Assembly: GCA_050011815.1 (NCBI GenBank)
Contig: JBEKIJ010000003.1
Location: 124,001-188,000, forward strand
DNA: 64,000 nucleotides
From: Chersky-840 sp050011815
GTDB lineage: Bacteria > Actinomycetota > Acidimicrobiia > Acidimicrobiales > UBA8190
Direction: 5' to 3'
The notes under the pieces are model-generated. The model searched no databases and had not been told where the DNA came from. It worked only from the letters and a program-made list of their open reading frames with translations. Made by a program: the position numbers and the translations under genes. Of this stretch, positions 18,701 to 25,978 are shown piece by piece; position 1 is the stretch's first letter; every line of letters begins with the position of its first letter.

Positions 18701-19597
18701 GTGAAGCTGGGATTCGTCGGCCTCGGCGCCATGGGCCTTCCCATGACTCGCAACCTCGTCGCGGCGGGACATCAGGTGACCGTGGCGTCGCGCAGCAGAC
18801 CACCGGTCGACGAGGCGGTGGCGTTCGGCGCCATCGACGGAGGCACCCTCACCGACGTGGCGGTGTCCAGCGAGGTCCTCATCCTCTGTGTCCCCAACTC
18901 CCCCGAGGTGGTCCAGGTCCTCGACGGAGTGGTCCCCGTGCTCGGGCCGGGCACCATCGTCGTGGACTGCTCGACGATCGACCCCGACGTGGAGCGGGCC
19001 CAACACGACCGGGTGACCGCCACCGGCGCCCGGTATCTCGACGCCCCGGTCTCGGGGGGCACGGTGGGCGCCAAGAAGGGCACCCTCACGCTGATGGTGG
19101 GCGGGGAGGCCGCCACCCTCGAGGACGCCCGCCCCGCCCTCGAGCCCATGGCGGGCCTGATCGTCCACGTGGGTGGACCGGGGATGGGCCAGGTCGTGAA
19201 GCTCTGCAACAACCTCATCTACGCGGCCCAGATGGTGGCCACCGCCGAGGCCACGGCTCTGGCCCTGCGGTCGGGGGTGGACATGGCCAAGCTCCTCGAG
19301 GTGCTCCTCCACTCGACCGGCGACTGCACCGCGGTGCGGACCCGGCTGCCCGTGCCGGGGGTGGTGGCCGACAGCCCCGCCTCGCACGGGTGGCAGCCCG
19401 GGTTCATGACCGACCTCATGGCGAAGGACCTCGACCTCGCCCTGTCCTACGCGGGGCGCGCCGGTGTGCCCATGACGACCACCGCCACCGCCCGCCAGGC
19501 GCTCACCGCGGCGTCGACGGCGGGGTTCGGGCGCGAGGACTTCTCGGCCCTGGCCAAGGTGATCCTCCGCCTGGCCGGTGTCGGAGAGACGGGGTGA
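18701..19597 (+). CDS. NAD(P)-dependent 3-hydroxyisobutyrate dehydrogenase-like reductase, 298 aa
   Basis: This belongs to the beta-hydroxyacid dehydrogenase family (HIBADH, tartronate-semialdehyde reductase, threonate dehydrogenase). The cofactor motif GFVGLGAMGLPM is at residues 4-15, the substrate-binding DAPVSGGTVGAKKGTLT near 115-131, and the catalytic Lys in GQVVKLCNN near 167. GTG start at 18701 with GGAGG upstream. The stop overlaps the next gene by GTGA. In sugar-acid operons this family oxidises or reduces 3-hydroxy acids such as threonate or tartronate semialdehyde; which substrate applies here is unknown. Confidence 0.88.
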   Translation: MKLGFVGLGAMGLPMTRNLVAAGHQVTVASRSRPPVDEAVAFGAIDGGTLTDVAVSSEVLILCVPNSPEVVQVLDGVVPVLGPGTIVVDCSTIDPDVERAQHDRVTATGARYLDAPVSGGTVGAKKGTLTLMVGGEAATLEDARPALEPMAGLIVHVGGPGMGQVVKLCNNLIYAAQMVATAEATALALRSGVDMAKLLEVLLHSTGDCTAVRTRLPVPGVVADSPASHGWQPGFMTDLMAKDLDLALSYAGRAGVPMTTTATARQALTAASTAGFGREDFSALAKVILRLAGVGETG

Positions 19598-20451
19598 GGT
19601 CGCTGACCCCGCTGCCGACCCCCACGGTGATCCTGGCCGCCGATCACCGCGCCCGGGGGGTGATCACCATCGAGCCCTACCGGACCTACGTCTCGGCCCT
19701 CGTCGCCGCCCTCGAGTTCTCCGACGGGATCCTGGCCTCCACCCAGCCGCTCCGCGACCTGGCGGACCTGGGCGCCATCGAGGACCGGCACCGCACCTAT
19801 CTCTCTCTCAACCGCACGGGGCTGGCCGGCAGCGCCTTCGAGCTCGACGACCGACTGGTGGCGACCGTGGAGCTCGCCGCGGCCGACGGGTGGACCGGCG
19901 TCAAGCACATGACCCGGATCGACCTGACCGACCCCTTGACCGCACCCGCCCTCGAGCTCCTCGGCAAGGTCCTGGAGGCGGCCGAGGCCTTCGAGCTCGA
20001 GGCGCTCGTCGAATGCCTGTCGTGGCGCGAGGGGAAGGTGGCCCGCGACACCGACTCGATCGTCTACGCCGCGGTCGTGGCCCACGATCTCGGCGCCCCG
20101 GTCCTCAAGGTGCCGGTCCCCGACGTCGAACCGGGCCCGGCCCGCGTCGACGCCGTGGCCCGCATCGTGGCCAGTGTGGGGGTGCCGGTGCTCTTTCTCG
20201 GTGGTCCCCGACGTGCCGACCCACGTGGCGCCGATGGGGGTGACGCCGGTGGGGGTGACGCCGGTGGGGACCCACGGGCCGAGCCGCTCGAGGAGATCCG
20301 GGACGTCATGGCGGGCGGGGCGGCCGGGCTGGCCGTGGGGCGTGTCGTCTACCAGGACCCCGAACCGGCCACCATGGCGCGTCTGGTGGCCGAGGCGGTG
20401 CGCGAGGGAGCGCCCCCCGTCCCCCCGGTGGCGGGCACCGCTTCGGCGTGA
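19594..20451 (+). CDS. Class I aldolase-like (beta/alpha)8 protein (LsrF/DeoC-FbaB type), 285 aa
   Basis: The protein begins VILAADHRARGV, the first barrel strand of LsrF/FbaB/Cgl0159-type aldolases, and has APVLKVPVP near residue 170, where the Lys is placed as the Schiff-base lysine, followed by VGVPVLFLGGPRR. I chose the GTG at 19594 because it overlaps the upstream stop as GTGA and the barrel starts soon after. An Asp/Gly-rich insert (GADGGDAGGGDAGGDPR) made by a 15-bp tandem duplication sits in a loop between late strands. The next gene again overlaps by GTGA. It probably cleaves or forms a phosphorylated sugar made by the adjacent kinase. The exact reaction is not known. Confidence 0.7.
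   Translation: MRSLTPLPTPTVILAADHRARGVITIEPYRTYVSALVAALEFSDGILASTQPLRDLADLGAIEDRHRTYLSLNRTGLAGSAFELDDRLVATVELAAADGWTGVKHMTRIDLTDPLTAPALELLGKVLEAAEAFELEALVECLSWREGKVARDTDSIVYAAVVAHDLGAPVLKVPVPDVEPGPARVDAVARIVASVGVPVLFLGGPRRADPRGADGGDAGGGDAGGDPRAEPLEEIRDVMAGGAAGLAVGRVVYQDPEPATMARLVAEAVREGAPPVPPVAGTASA
20236..20265. repeat. 15-bp tandem duplication inside the aldolase gene
   Basis: GGGGGTGACGCCGGT is repeated twice in frame, adding a Gly/Asp-rich loop without breaking the reading frame. Confidence 0.8.
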
Positions 20452-21989
20452 TCCTCACCGTCGACCTCGGCACCAGCGTCACCAAGGCGGTGGTGTGGGA
20501 CGACGACGGTCCCCTCGCCATCGGCCGCAGCGCCCTCGACTCCACCTACGGCCCCGACAACCGAGCCGAACAGGATCCCGCCTCGTGGTGGGCCTCGGTG
20601 GTGGCCGCCTGCGCCGCGGCCCGGTCCGCGCTCGGGGCCCGGGCGGCGGCCGCCTTCGGGTCCGTCACCGCCCTCGGCTTCGCGGCGGCCCGGCAGACCT
20701 TCGTGCCCGTCGCCGCCGACGCCACCCCGGTGGGGCCCGCCCTGTTGTGGTCGGACCGGCGCGCCGGGGCCGAGGCGGTCTCGCTGGCCCGGTCGTTCGG
20801 GGAGGAGGGGGCCACCACCCTGCGGCGCCGCACCGGGGTCGTCCTCGACGCCGGATCGGTGGCGGCCAAGGTGACCTGGCTGGCGCGCCACGAACCACAG
20901 AGACTCCACGACGCCCGCTGGCTCCTCTCCCCCCGGGACCTCCTCGCCTGGCGCCTCACGGGCGAGGTGGCCACCGACCACACCCTGGCCTCGGCGACGG
21001 GCCTCTTCGAACTGGCCGGAGGCGCCCTCGTGCCCGGGCTCGTCGACGACGTCGCCGACCGTCTCCCGGTCCCACGGCCCTCGGACGCGATCCTGGGCGG
21101 CCTGCTCGCGGGGCCCGCCGGGGAGCTCGGGCTCCGGGGCGGCATTCCCGTCGTCATCGGCGCCGGGGACCGCGCCTGCGAAGTCCTCGGCACCGGCGCG
21201 ACAGAGGCCTGGCCGATGGTCTCGTGGGGCACCACCGCCAACGTCTCGGTGCCCGTCCTCGACATCGGAGACACTGTCCGCGCCACCGATGCCACCGATG
21301 CCACCGGCGCCACCAATGCCACCGGCGCCACCGCCACGGGGCCGGCGGCGATGATCGTCACGCGAGGAGCGCTCGAGGGGTGGCTGCTCGAAGGAGGCCT
21401 GTCGGCGGCGGGATCCCTCCTCGACTGGCTGGGTCGCCTCGCCGGGCTCGACGGCCGGTCCCTCATGGACCGGGCCCGGTCGAGCCCGCCGGGTTCGCGG
21501 GGGGTGATCGTGCTCCCCTGGTGGGGCGGGGCCCGGGCCCCGTGGTGGCGCGACACGGCGCGCGGGGCCGTCGTGGGACTGTCGTTCGACCACGACATCG
21601 GCGACATGGCGCGTGCCGTGGTCGAGTCGGTGGCGTGGGACGTGACGCGGTGCCTGGAATCGGCGACCCTGTGGCGCGGCGAGGAGGCGACCCCGCCCGC
21701 GGGCCTTGTCCTGGCCGGGGGCGGAGCGCACGTGGCGACGTGGACCGAGATCCTGAGCGCGGTGACCGGACTCCCGGCGCGCCGCAGACGCTCGGGCGAA
21801 GCCGCCTCGGCGGGAGCGGCGATGCTCGTGGCCCGGGCCACCGGCGCACAGGTCGACTTCGACCACATCGACCCGGTCGAGGCCGAGACGGCGCCCGATG
21901 CGGAGATGGTGTCGTGGTACCGGACCCAGCGACCGGCGGTCGACGCCGCCGCCGCCGCCGTGATCGACCTGAACCGATCCGAACAGTGA
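20448..21989 (+). CDS. FGGY-family carbohydrate kinase, 513 aa
   Basis: An ATP-dependent sugar or polyol kinase of the xylulokinase/gluconokinase/glycerol kinase superfamily. The N-terminal phosphate-binding loop is TVDLGTSVTKAVVWD (3-17); the substrate region includes LLWSDRRAGAEA; the C-terminal ATP site is LVLAGGGAHVATWTEIL near 422. Translation starts at a GTG overlapping the aldolase stop (GTGA). Near residues 279-300 is a repetitive Ala/Thr/Asp/Gly insert (DATDATGATNATGA) encoded by 9-bp tandem units, between the two actin-like domains, unlike normal family members. The substrate may be the sugar released by the GH4 gene or a keto-sugar from a downstream step. Confidence 0.9.
   Translation: MILTVDLGTSVTKAVVWDDDGPLAIGRSALDSTYGPDNRAEQDPASWWASVVAACAAARSALGARAAAAFGSVTALGFAAARQTFVPVAADATPVGPALLWSDRRAGAEAVSLARSFGEEGATTLRRRTGVVLDAGSVAAKVTWLARHEPQRLHDARWLLSPRDLLAWRLTGEVATDHTLASATGLFELAGGALVPGLVDDVADRLPVPRPSDAILGGLLAGPAGELGLRGGIPVVIGAGDRACEVLGTGATEAWPMVSWGTTANVSVPVLDIGDTVRATDATDATGATNATGATATGPAAMIVTRGALEGWLLEGGLSAAGSLLDWLGRLAGLDGRSLMDRARSSPPGSRGVIVLPWWGGARAPWWRDTARGAVVGLSFDHDIGDMARAVVESVAWDVTRCLESATLWRGEEATPPAGLVLAGGGAHVATWTEILSAVTGLPARRRRSGEAASAGAAMLVARATGAQVDFDHIDPVEAETAPDAEMVSWYRTQRPAVDAAAAAVIDLNRSEQ
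21282..21337. repeat. 9-bp tandem repeat in the FGGY kinase gene
   Basis: About six copies of a GCCACCGAT / GCCACCGGC unit, in frame, code for the Ala-Thr-Asp/Gly insert. Confidence 0.8.
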
Positions 21990-22007
21990 CCGTGGCGCGG
22001 TGAACCC

Positions 22008-23312
22008 GTGAAGGAGGTCCGGCTGGCCTACGGCCGGGACGGGATCGTGGCCCGGGTCCCCGACGACGCCGTCGTCGTGACCGCGACCGAGCTGCCCGGC
22101 CTGGCCCACGAGGCCGCCGCGGTGGTCGACGCCCTCGGGGCTCCTGTCGAGGGTCCCCCCTTGGCCGAGCTCCTCGGCGCGGCGGCTCGACACGTGGCGC
22201 GCCAGGGCTCGGGCCGAGCCCCCCGGGTGGCGGTGGTGTTCCCCGACCTCACGCGGCCCATGCCCAACCGCACCGTCCTCCCGCCCCTCCTCGGCGAGCT
22301 CGACCGACTGGGTGTCCCCCCCGACCGGGTGGACCTCCTCTGCGCCACCGGCACCCACCGCCCCGCCACCCCCGACGAGATGGTCGAGCTCGTGGGGCCC
22401 GACATCGCGCGCCGGTACGCCATCCATCAGCACCGGGCCGAGGCGCCGGCGTCCGAGCACGTCGAGGTGGGCCGCGTGGACGGGGTGGCGGTGCGGATCG
22501 ACCGCCGCTACGTCGAAGCGGACGTCCGCATCCTGACCGGGTTCGTCGAGCCCCATTTCTTCGCCGGCTTCAGCGGCGGGCCCAAGGGCGCCTGCCCCGG
22601 CCTGGCCGCGCTGGCGACGATCCTCGAGGCCCACAGCCCGAGCCGGATCTCCGACCCCCGCTCCACGTGGCTCGTGACAGAGGGCAATCCGGTCCACGAC
22701 TTCGTGCGGGCCGCCACCGCCCTGGCGCCGCCTGCACTCTCGCTCGACGTCGCCATCAACCAGCGACGCCAACTCACGGCGGTCTTCGCGGGACCCCTGC
22801 CCGCCGGCCATGTCGCGGCCTGCCGGTTCGTCGAGCGGACATCGGTGCAGAAGGTGGGACCGCCCTTCGACGTCGTCCTGAGCACCAACGGGGGATATCC
22901 CCTCGACCGGAACCTCTACCAGGCCGTGAAGGGCATGGCCGCCGCCGAGCGGGTGGTCCGCGCCGGTGGGACCATCGTGATGGCGGCGGAGTGTGCAGAC
23001 GGCACGCCGGCCGGCGGTGCCTTCGCCCGGCTCCTCGCCGACGCCTCGGGTTCCGACGACCTCGACGCCGCCGAGGCATCACGGGAGACCGACCGCTGGC
23101 AGACCCAGGTCCTCGGCCGGGTGCTGCGTCACGCCCCGGTCTGGCTCCATACCCGGGGGTTGACCGACGACGAGGTGCGGGGCGCCTTCCTCCGACCAGT
23201 GGCGGACGTGACCGATGCGGTGGCTGAGGCGCTCGATGCCGCCGGGGCGGGCGGCGGCGCCCGGCTCGGCGTCCTCCCCTACGGACCACTCACCGTCGCA
23301 TCCCCCTCCTGA
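22008..23312 (+). CDS. LarA-family nickel-pincer racemase/epimerase homologue, 434 aa
   Basis: The protein has the LarA (lactate racemase) fold. Expected cofactor and catalytic residues are present: GTHRPAT (His near 116), EPHFFAGFSGGPKG (His near 182 and the Lys that binds the nickel-pincer nucleotide near 192), and EGNPVHDF (His near 231). LarA enzymes racemise 2-hydroxy acids; characterised homologues include malate, hydroxyglutarate and sugar-acid 2-epimerases, so in this operon a sugar-acid epimerase is more likely than a lactate racemase (inference). The GTG at 22008 is 18 bases after the kinase stop. No larB, larC or larE cofactor genes are in the window; they must be elsewhere if the protein is active. 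Confidence 0.85.
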   Translation: MKEVRLAYGRDGIVARVPDDAVVVTATELPGLAHEAAAVVDALGAPVEGPPLAELLGAAARHVARQGSGRAPRVAVVFPDLTRPMPNRTVLPPLLGELDRLGVPPDRVDLLCATGTHRPATPDEMVELVGPDIARRYAIHQHRAEAPASEHVEVGRVDGVAVRIDRRYVEADVRILTGFVEPHFFAGFSGGPKGACPGLAALATILEAHSPSRISDPRSTWLVTEGNPVHDFVRAATALAPPALSLDVAINQRRQLTAVFAGPLPAGHVAACRFVERTSVQKVGPPFDVVLSTNGGYPLDRNLYQAVKGMAAAERVVRAGGTIVMAAECADGTPAGGAFARLLADASGSDDLDAAEASRETDRWQTQVLGRVLRHAPVWLHTRGLTDDEVRGAFLRPVADVTDAVAEALDAAGAGGGARLGVLPYGPLTVASPS

Positions 23313-23450
23313 TCCCGACCCGGCCTCGTCGATCCGACCCGGCCTCGCCGACCCGAGCCGACCCCGAATCGACTCCCGAATCCGACCCCAGGCGACCCCG
23401 GAAGAGGTCCCGGCCCGTGTGCCTCGACGGAGGGGACCAGCGCGAAGTCT

Positions 23451-23466
23451 CTGACGAATGCGTCAG
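23451..23466. promoter_or_regulatory. Inverted repeat CTGACG-AATG-CGTCAG before transporter cluster
   Basis: A perfect 6-bp inverted repeat with a 4-base spacer lies 20 bases before the start codon of the MFS-ABC gene. Its size suits a dimeric repressor (TetR or GntR type). No T-tract follows, so it is not a terminator. The regulator is unknown. Confidence 0.4.
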
Positions 23467-23485
23467 GGATTAGCGTTGCGCAGCT

Positions 23486-25978
23486 ATGGGCGACCCGCTT
23501 GTGGGGGAACAGGCGATGTTCGAGGGGGGGGAAAAGCCTCTCTTCAATTTCATCGTCCCTGACGAGCTCCTCGCCGCCGCGGTCAGCAAGAGCCGCGACA
23601 AGGCGGCCGTCGCCGACGTCGCCCTCATGCCCGGCACCGGCGAGGGCAAGCCTCCCCCGCTCATGGGGATCCTGCGCGAAGGCGGATTCTCGCCCCTGGT
23701 CCTGCTCACGGTGTCCGCCATGGTCACCGACACCATCGTCAACGGGATCGGCATCCTCTCTCCCAACATCAAGGACTCCTTCCACCTGAGCGGTGTCGGG
23801 ATCGGTGCCGTGATCTTCGCCGGCGCCGTGGCCCAGATCGGCTGGGGCATGCCGGTGGCGGTCTTCGCCGACCGGGGCAGCCGGAAGAACGTCGCCGCGA
23901 TCACCCTGCTGGTCTTCTCGGCCACGGTCCCCCTCATGGCCATCGTGCACAACGTCTGGCCCTTCGTCTTCCTCTATCTCCTGGCGGCCATCGGCCTCGG
24001 GTCGAGCGACACGGTGCACAACGCCTACCTGGCCGACGCCTATCCCACCCAGGCGCGGGCGCGCATCTTCGCCTGGCACAACATGAACGACCCGATCTCC
24101 CAGACCGTCGGGATCCTCCTCGTGGGCTACATCGCGGCGGCCGCCCACAACTGGCGGTGGAGCCTGGGCCTGGCGCTCATCGGTGTTCCCGTCGCCATCG
24201 CCACGTTCTTCATCCGGGAGCCCGAGAAGGGGGCCAACGAGTCCAGCCACATCCTCAAGGCCGCCGGCATGGACATCGAGACGGAGCAGGAGAACGCCCC
24301 CAAGGTCCTCCTCGGCGCGGCGGTGACGCGCCTGCTGCGGATCCGGTCGCTCTACTACGAGCTCGTGGCCGTGGCCATCCTGGGCTTCGCCGGCACCGGC
24401 ATCCCCCTGTTCGGGTCGCTCTACTACCAGCACCGGTGGAACCTGGGGATCGCACAACGAGCCGACGTCTTCTCGATCATCGGCCTGTCGGCTTTCCTCG
24501 GGCTCCCCGTGGCCTTCTTCGTCGGGGACCGGCTCTTCCGACGGGCCCCGGAGAAGCCCCTCATCCTGGCCGGCATCTGCATCGCCCTCTTCGGCGGCCT
24601 CTACAGCCTTTCTCTGTACATGCCCCATCTCTGGATCGTCGTGGTCCTGCAGTTCCTGGCCCAGTCGGCCACCGCTCCCTTGTCCATCTGCATCTTCCAG
24701 ACCCTGGCGGCCACCGCCCCGCCCGAGATGCGGGCCATCTGCTTCGGCCTGTTCGGTGTCTACGCCCTGGTCTTCGGTGGGTTCGCGGGCGGCATCCTGC
24801 TGGGTGCCGTTGCCGACTCCACCAGTTACACCACGGCGCTCACGCTCATCGGCCCGGTCTGTCTGGTGGGCGGGGTGCTCCTTCTCTTCGGCTCACGCTT
24901 CGTGCGGGGCGACATCACCCTCGTCATCGAGGACGTCCTCGAGCGCTACGCCGAGGGGAAGCGGCGCCAGTCGGGCGGGGAGATCCCCGCCCTGCAGATC
25001 CACAACATGGACTTCTACTACGGGAACCAGCAGGTCCTCTTCGACGTGAACCTGGAGGTCCCCGAGGGCGACATCGTGGCCCTGCTCGGGACCAACGGCG
25101 CCGGCAAGAGCACCCTGCTGCGGGCCGTGGCCGGCCTCGACCACCCCCACCGCGGCGTCATCCGCATCTTCGGCACCAACTGCACCTACCTCGAGCCCGA
25201 GCAGATCATCGACCTCGGCGCCGCCCTCCTGGTGGGGGGGAAGATGACCTTCCCGGGCCTGACCGTCCGGGACAACCTCCGCATCGGGGGCCACTCCTTC
25301 CGCCGGGAGACCCCCCGGGCCAAGATGGCGCTCGACGACGCCATCGGGTTGTTCCCCGAGCTCGAGTCCCGTCTCGATCAGCCCGCGGGCACGCTGTCGG
25401 GTGGCGAGCAACAGATGCTGGCCCTGGCCCGGGTCATGATGAGCAAACCCCGCCTCCTCATGATCGACGAGCTCGCCTTCGGCCTCGCTCCCATGACCGT
25501 GGAGCGCCTCATGGACATCGTCCGCCGGGTGAACGCGGACGGGGCCACGGTGATCCTCGTCGAGCAGTCCGTCAACCGCGCCATGACCCTGGCCGAGCAC
25601 GCCTTCTTCCTCGAGCGGGGCGAGGTCCGGTTCGACGGCTCGATCACCGACCTCCTCTCCCGGGACGACCTTCTTCGCCCCGTCTTCCTGGCCAGCGTGG
25701 GCTCGGCGCTCGGCAACGGGGCCACGTCCCCCAACGGGGCCACGTCGACCAACGGCGCTCCGACCGGCGCCACCGACAGGGCCACGAACGGACCCGCCGC
25801 GCCCACCGCGCCCACCGCGCCCACCGCGCCCGCCGCGCGGGGGCCCGCACCTACCACCGCGGCGCCGAGCGCCGACGGGTTGTGGGTGGCGGGACCCGGT
25901 CCGTCGGCGACACCCCCGAGCGAGGGAAGGGACGAGGGAAGGGACGAGGGAGGCGCGCAGGAGGGTGGACCGACATGA
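23486..25978 (+). CDS. MFS transporter fused to a LivF-like ABC ATPase, 830 aa
   Basis: Residues about 60-470 form an MFS-type membrane domain with around 12 hydrophobic segments and the loop motif VFADRGSRKNVAA between helices 2 and 3. Residues about 495-735 are a complete ABC ATPase of the branched-chain amino acid (LivF) type: Walker A GTNGAGKST near 535, signature LSGGEQQML, Walker B RLLMIDELAFGLAP, and VEQS at the H-loop. The tail is low-complexity Ala/Thr/Pro. One continuous frame links the parts. It overlaps the downstream permease start (ATGATG). LivG, LivHM and a binding protein follow, so the ATPase half should pair with LivG. The MFS half may be an extra translocator or a regulatory subunit; this is not known to me from experiment. 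Confidence 0.9.
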   Translation: MGDPLVGEQAMFEGGEKPLFNFIVPDELLAAAVSKSRDKAAVADVALMPGTGEGKPPPLMGILREGGFSPLVLLTVSAMVTDTIVNGIGILSPNIKDSFHLSGVGIGAVIFAGAVAQIGWGMPVAVFADRGSRKNVAAITLLVFSATVPLMAIVHNVWPFVFLYLLAAIGLGSSDTVHNAYLADAYPTQARARIFAWHNMNDPISQTVGILLVGYIAAAAHNWRWSLGLALIGVPVAIATFFIREPEKGANESSHILKAAGMDIETEQENAPKVLLGAAVTRLLRIRSLYYELVAVAILGFAGTGIPLFGSLYYQHRWNLGIAQRADVFSIIGLSAFLGLPVAFFVGDRLFRRAPEKPLILAGICIALFGGLYSLSLYMPHLWIVVVLQFLAQSATAPLSICIFQTLAATAPPEMRAICFGLFGVYALVFGGFAGGILLGAVADSTSYTTALTLIGPVCLVGGVLLLFGSRFVRGDITLVIEDVLERYAEGKRRQSGGEIPALQIHNMDFYYGNQQVLFDVNLEVPEGDIVALLGTNGAGKSTLLRAVAGLDHPHRGVIRIFGTNCTYLEPEQIIDLGAALLVGGKMTFPGLTVRDNLRIGGHSFRRETPRAKMALDDAIGLFPELESRLDQPAGTLSGGEQQMLALARVMMSKPRLLMIDELAFGLAPMTVERLMDIVRRVNADGATVILVEQSVNRAMTLAEHAFFLERGEVRFDGSITDLLSRDDLLRPVFLASVGSALGNGATSPNGATSTNGAPTGATDRATNGPAAPTAPTAPTAPAARGPAPTTAAPSADGLWVAGPGPSATPPSEGRDEGRDEGGAQEGGPT
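25798..25833. repeat. 9-bp tandem repeat in the MFS-ABC gene tail
   Basis: CGCGCCCAC repeats four times in frame and codes for an Ala-Pro-Thr tail. A GAGGGAAGGGAC 12-bp repeat follows near 25918-25950 at the very end of the gene. Confidence 0.8.

Noticed and set aside
20349..22811. An 820-codon minus-strand frame across the FGGY kinase and LarA genes.
   Set aside because: Low-complexity Arg/Gly/Asp sequence with no recognisable domain, opposite two conserved genes.
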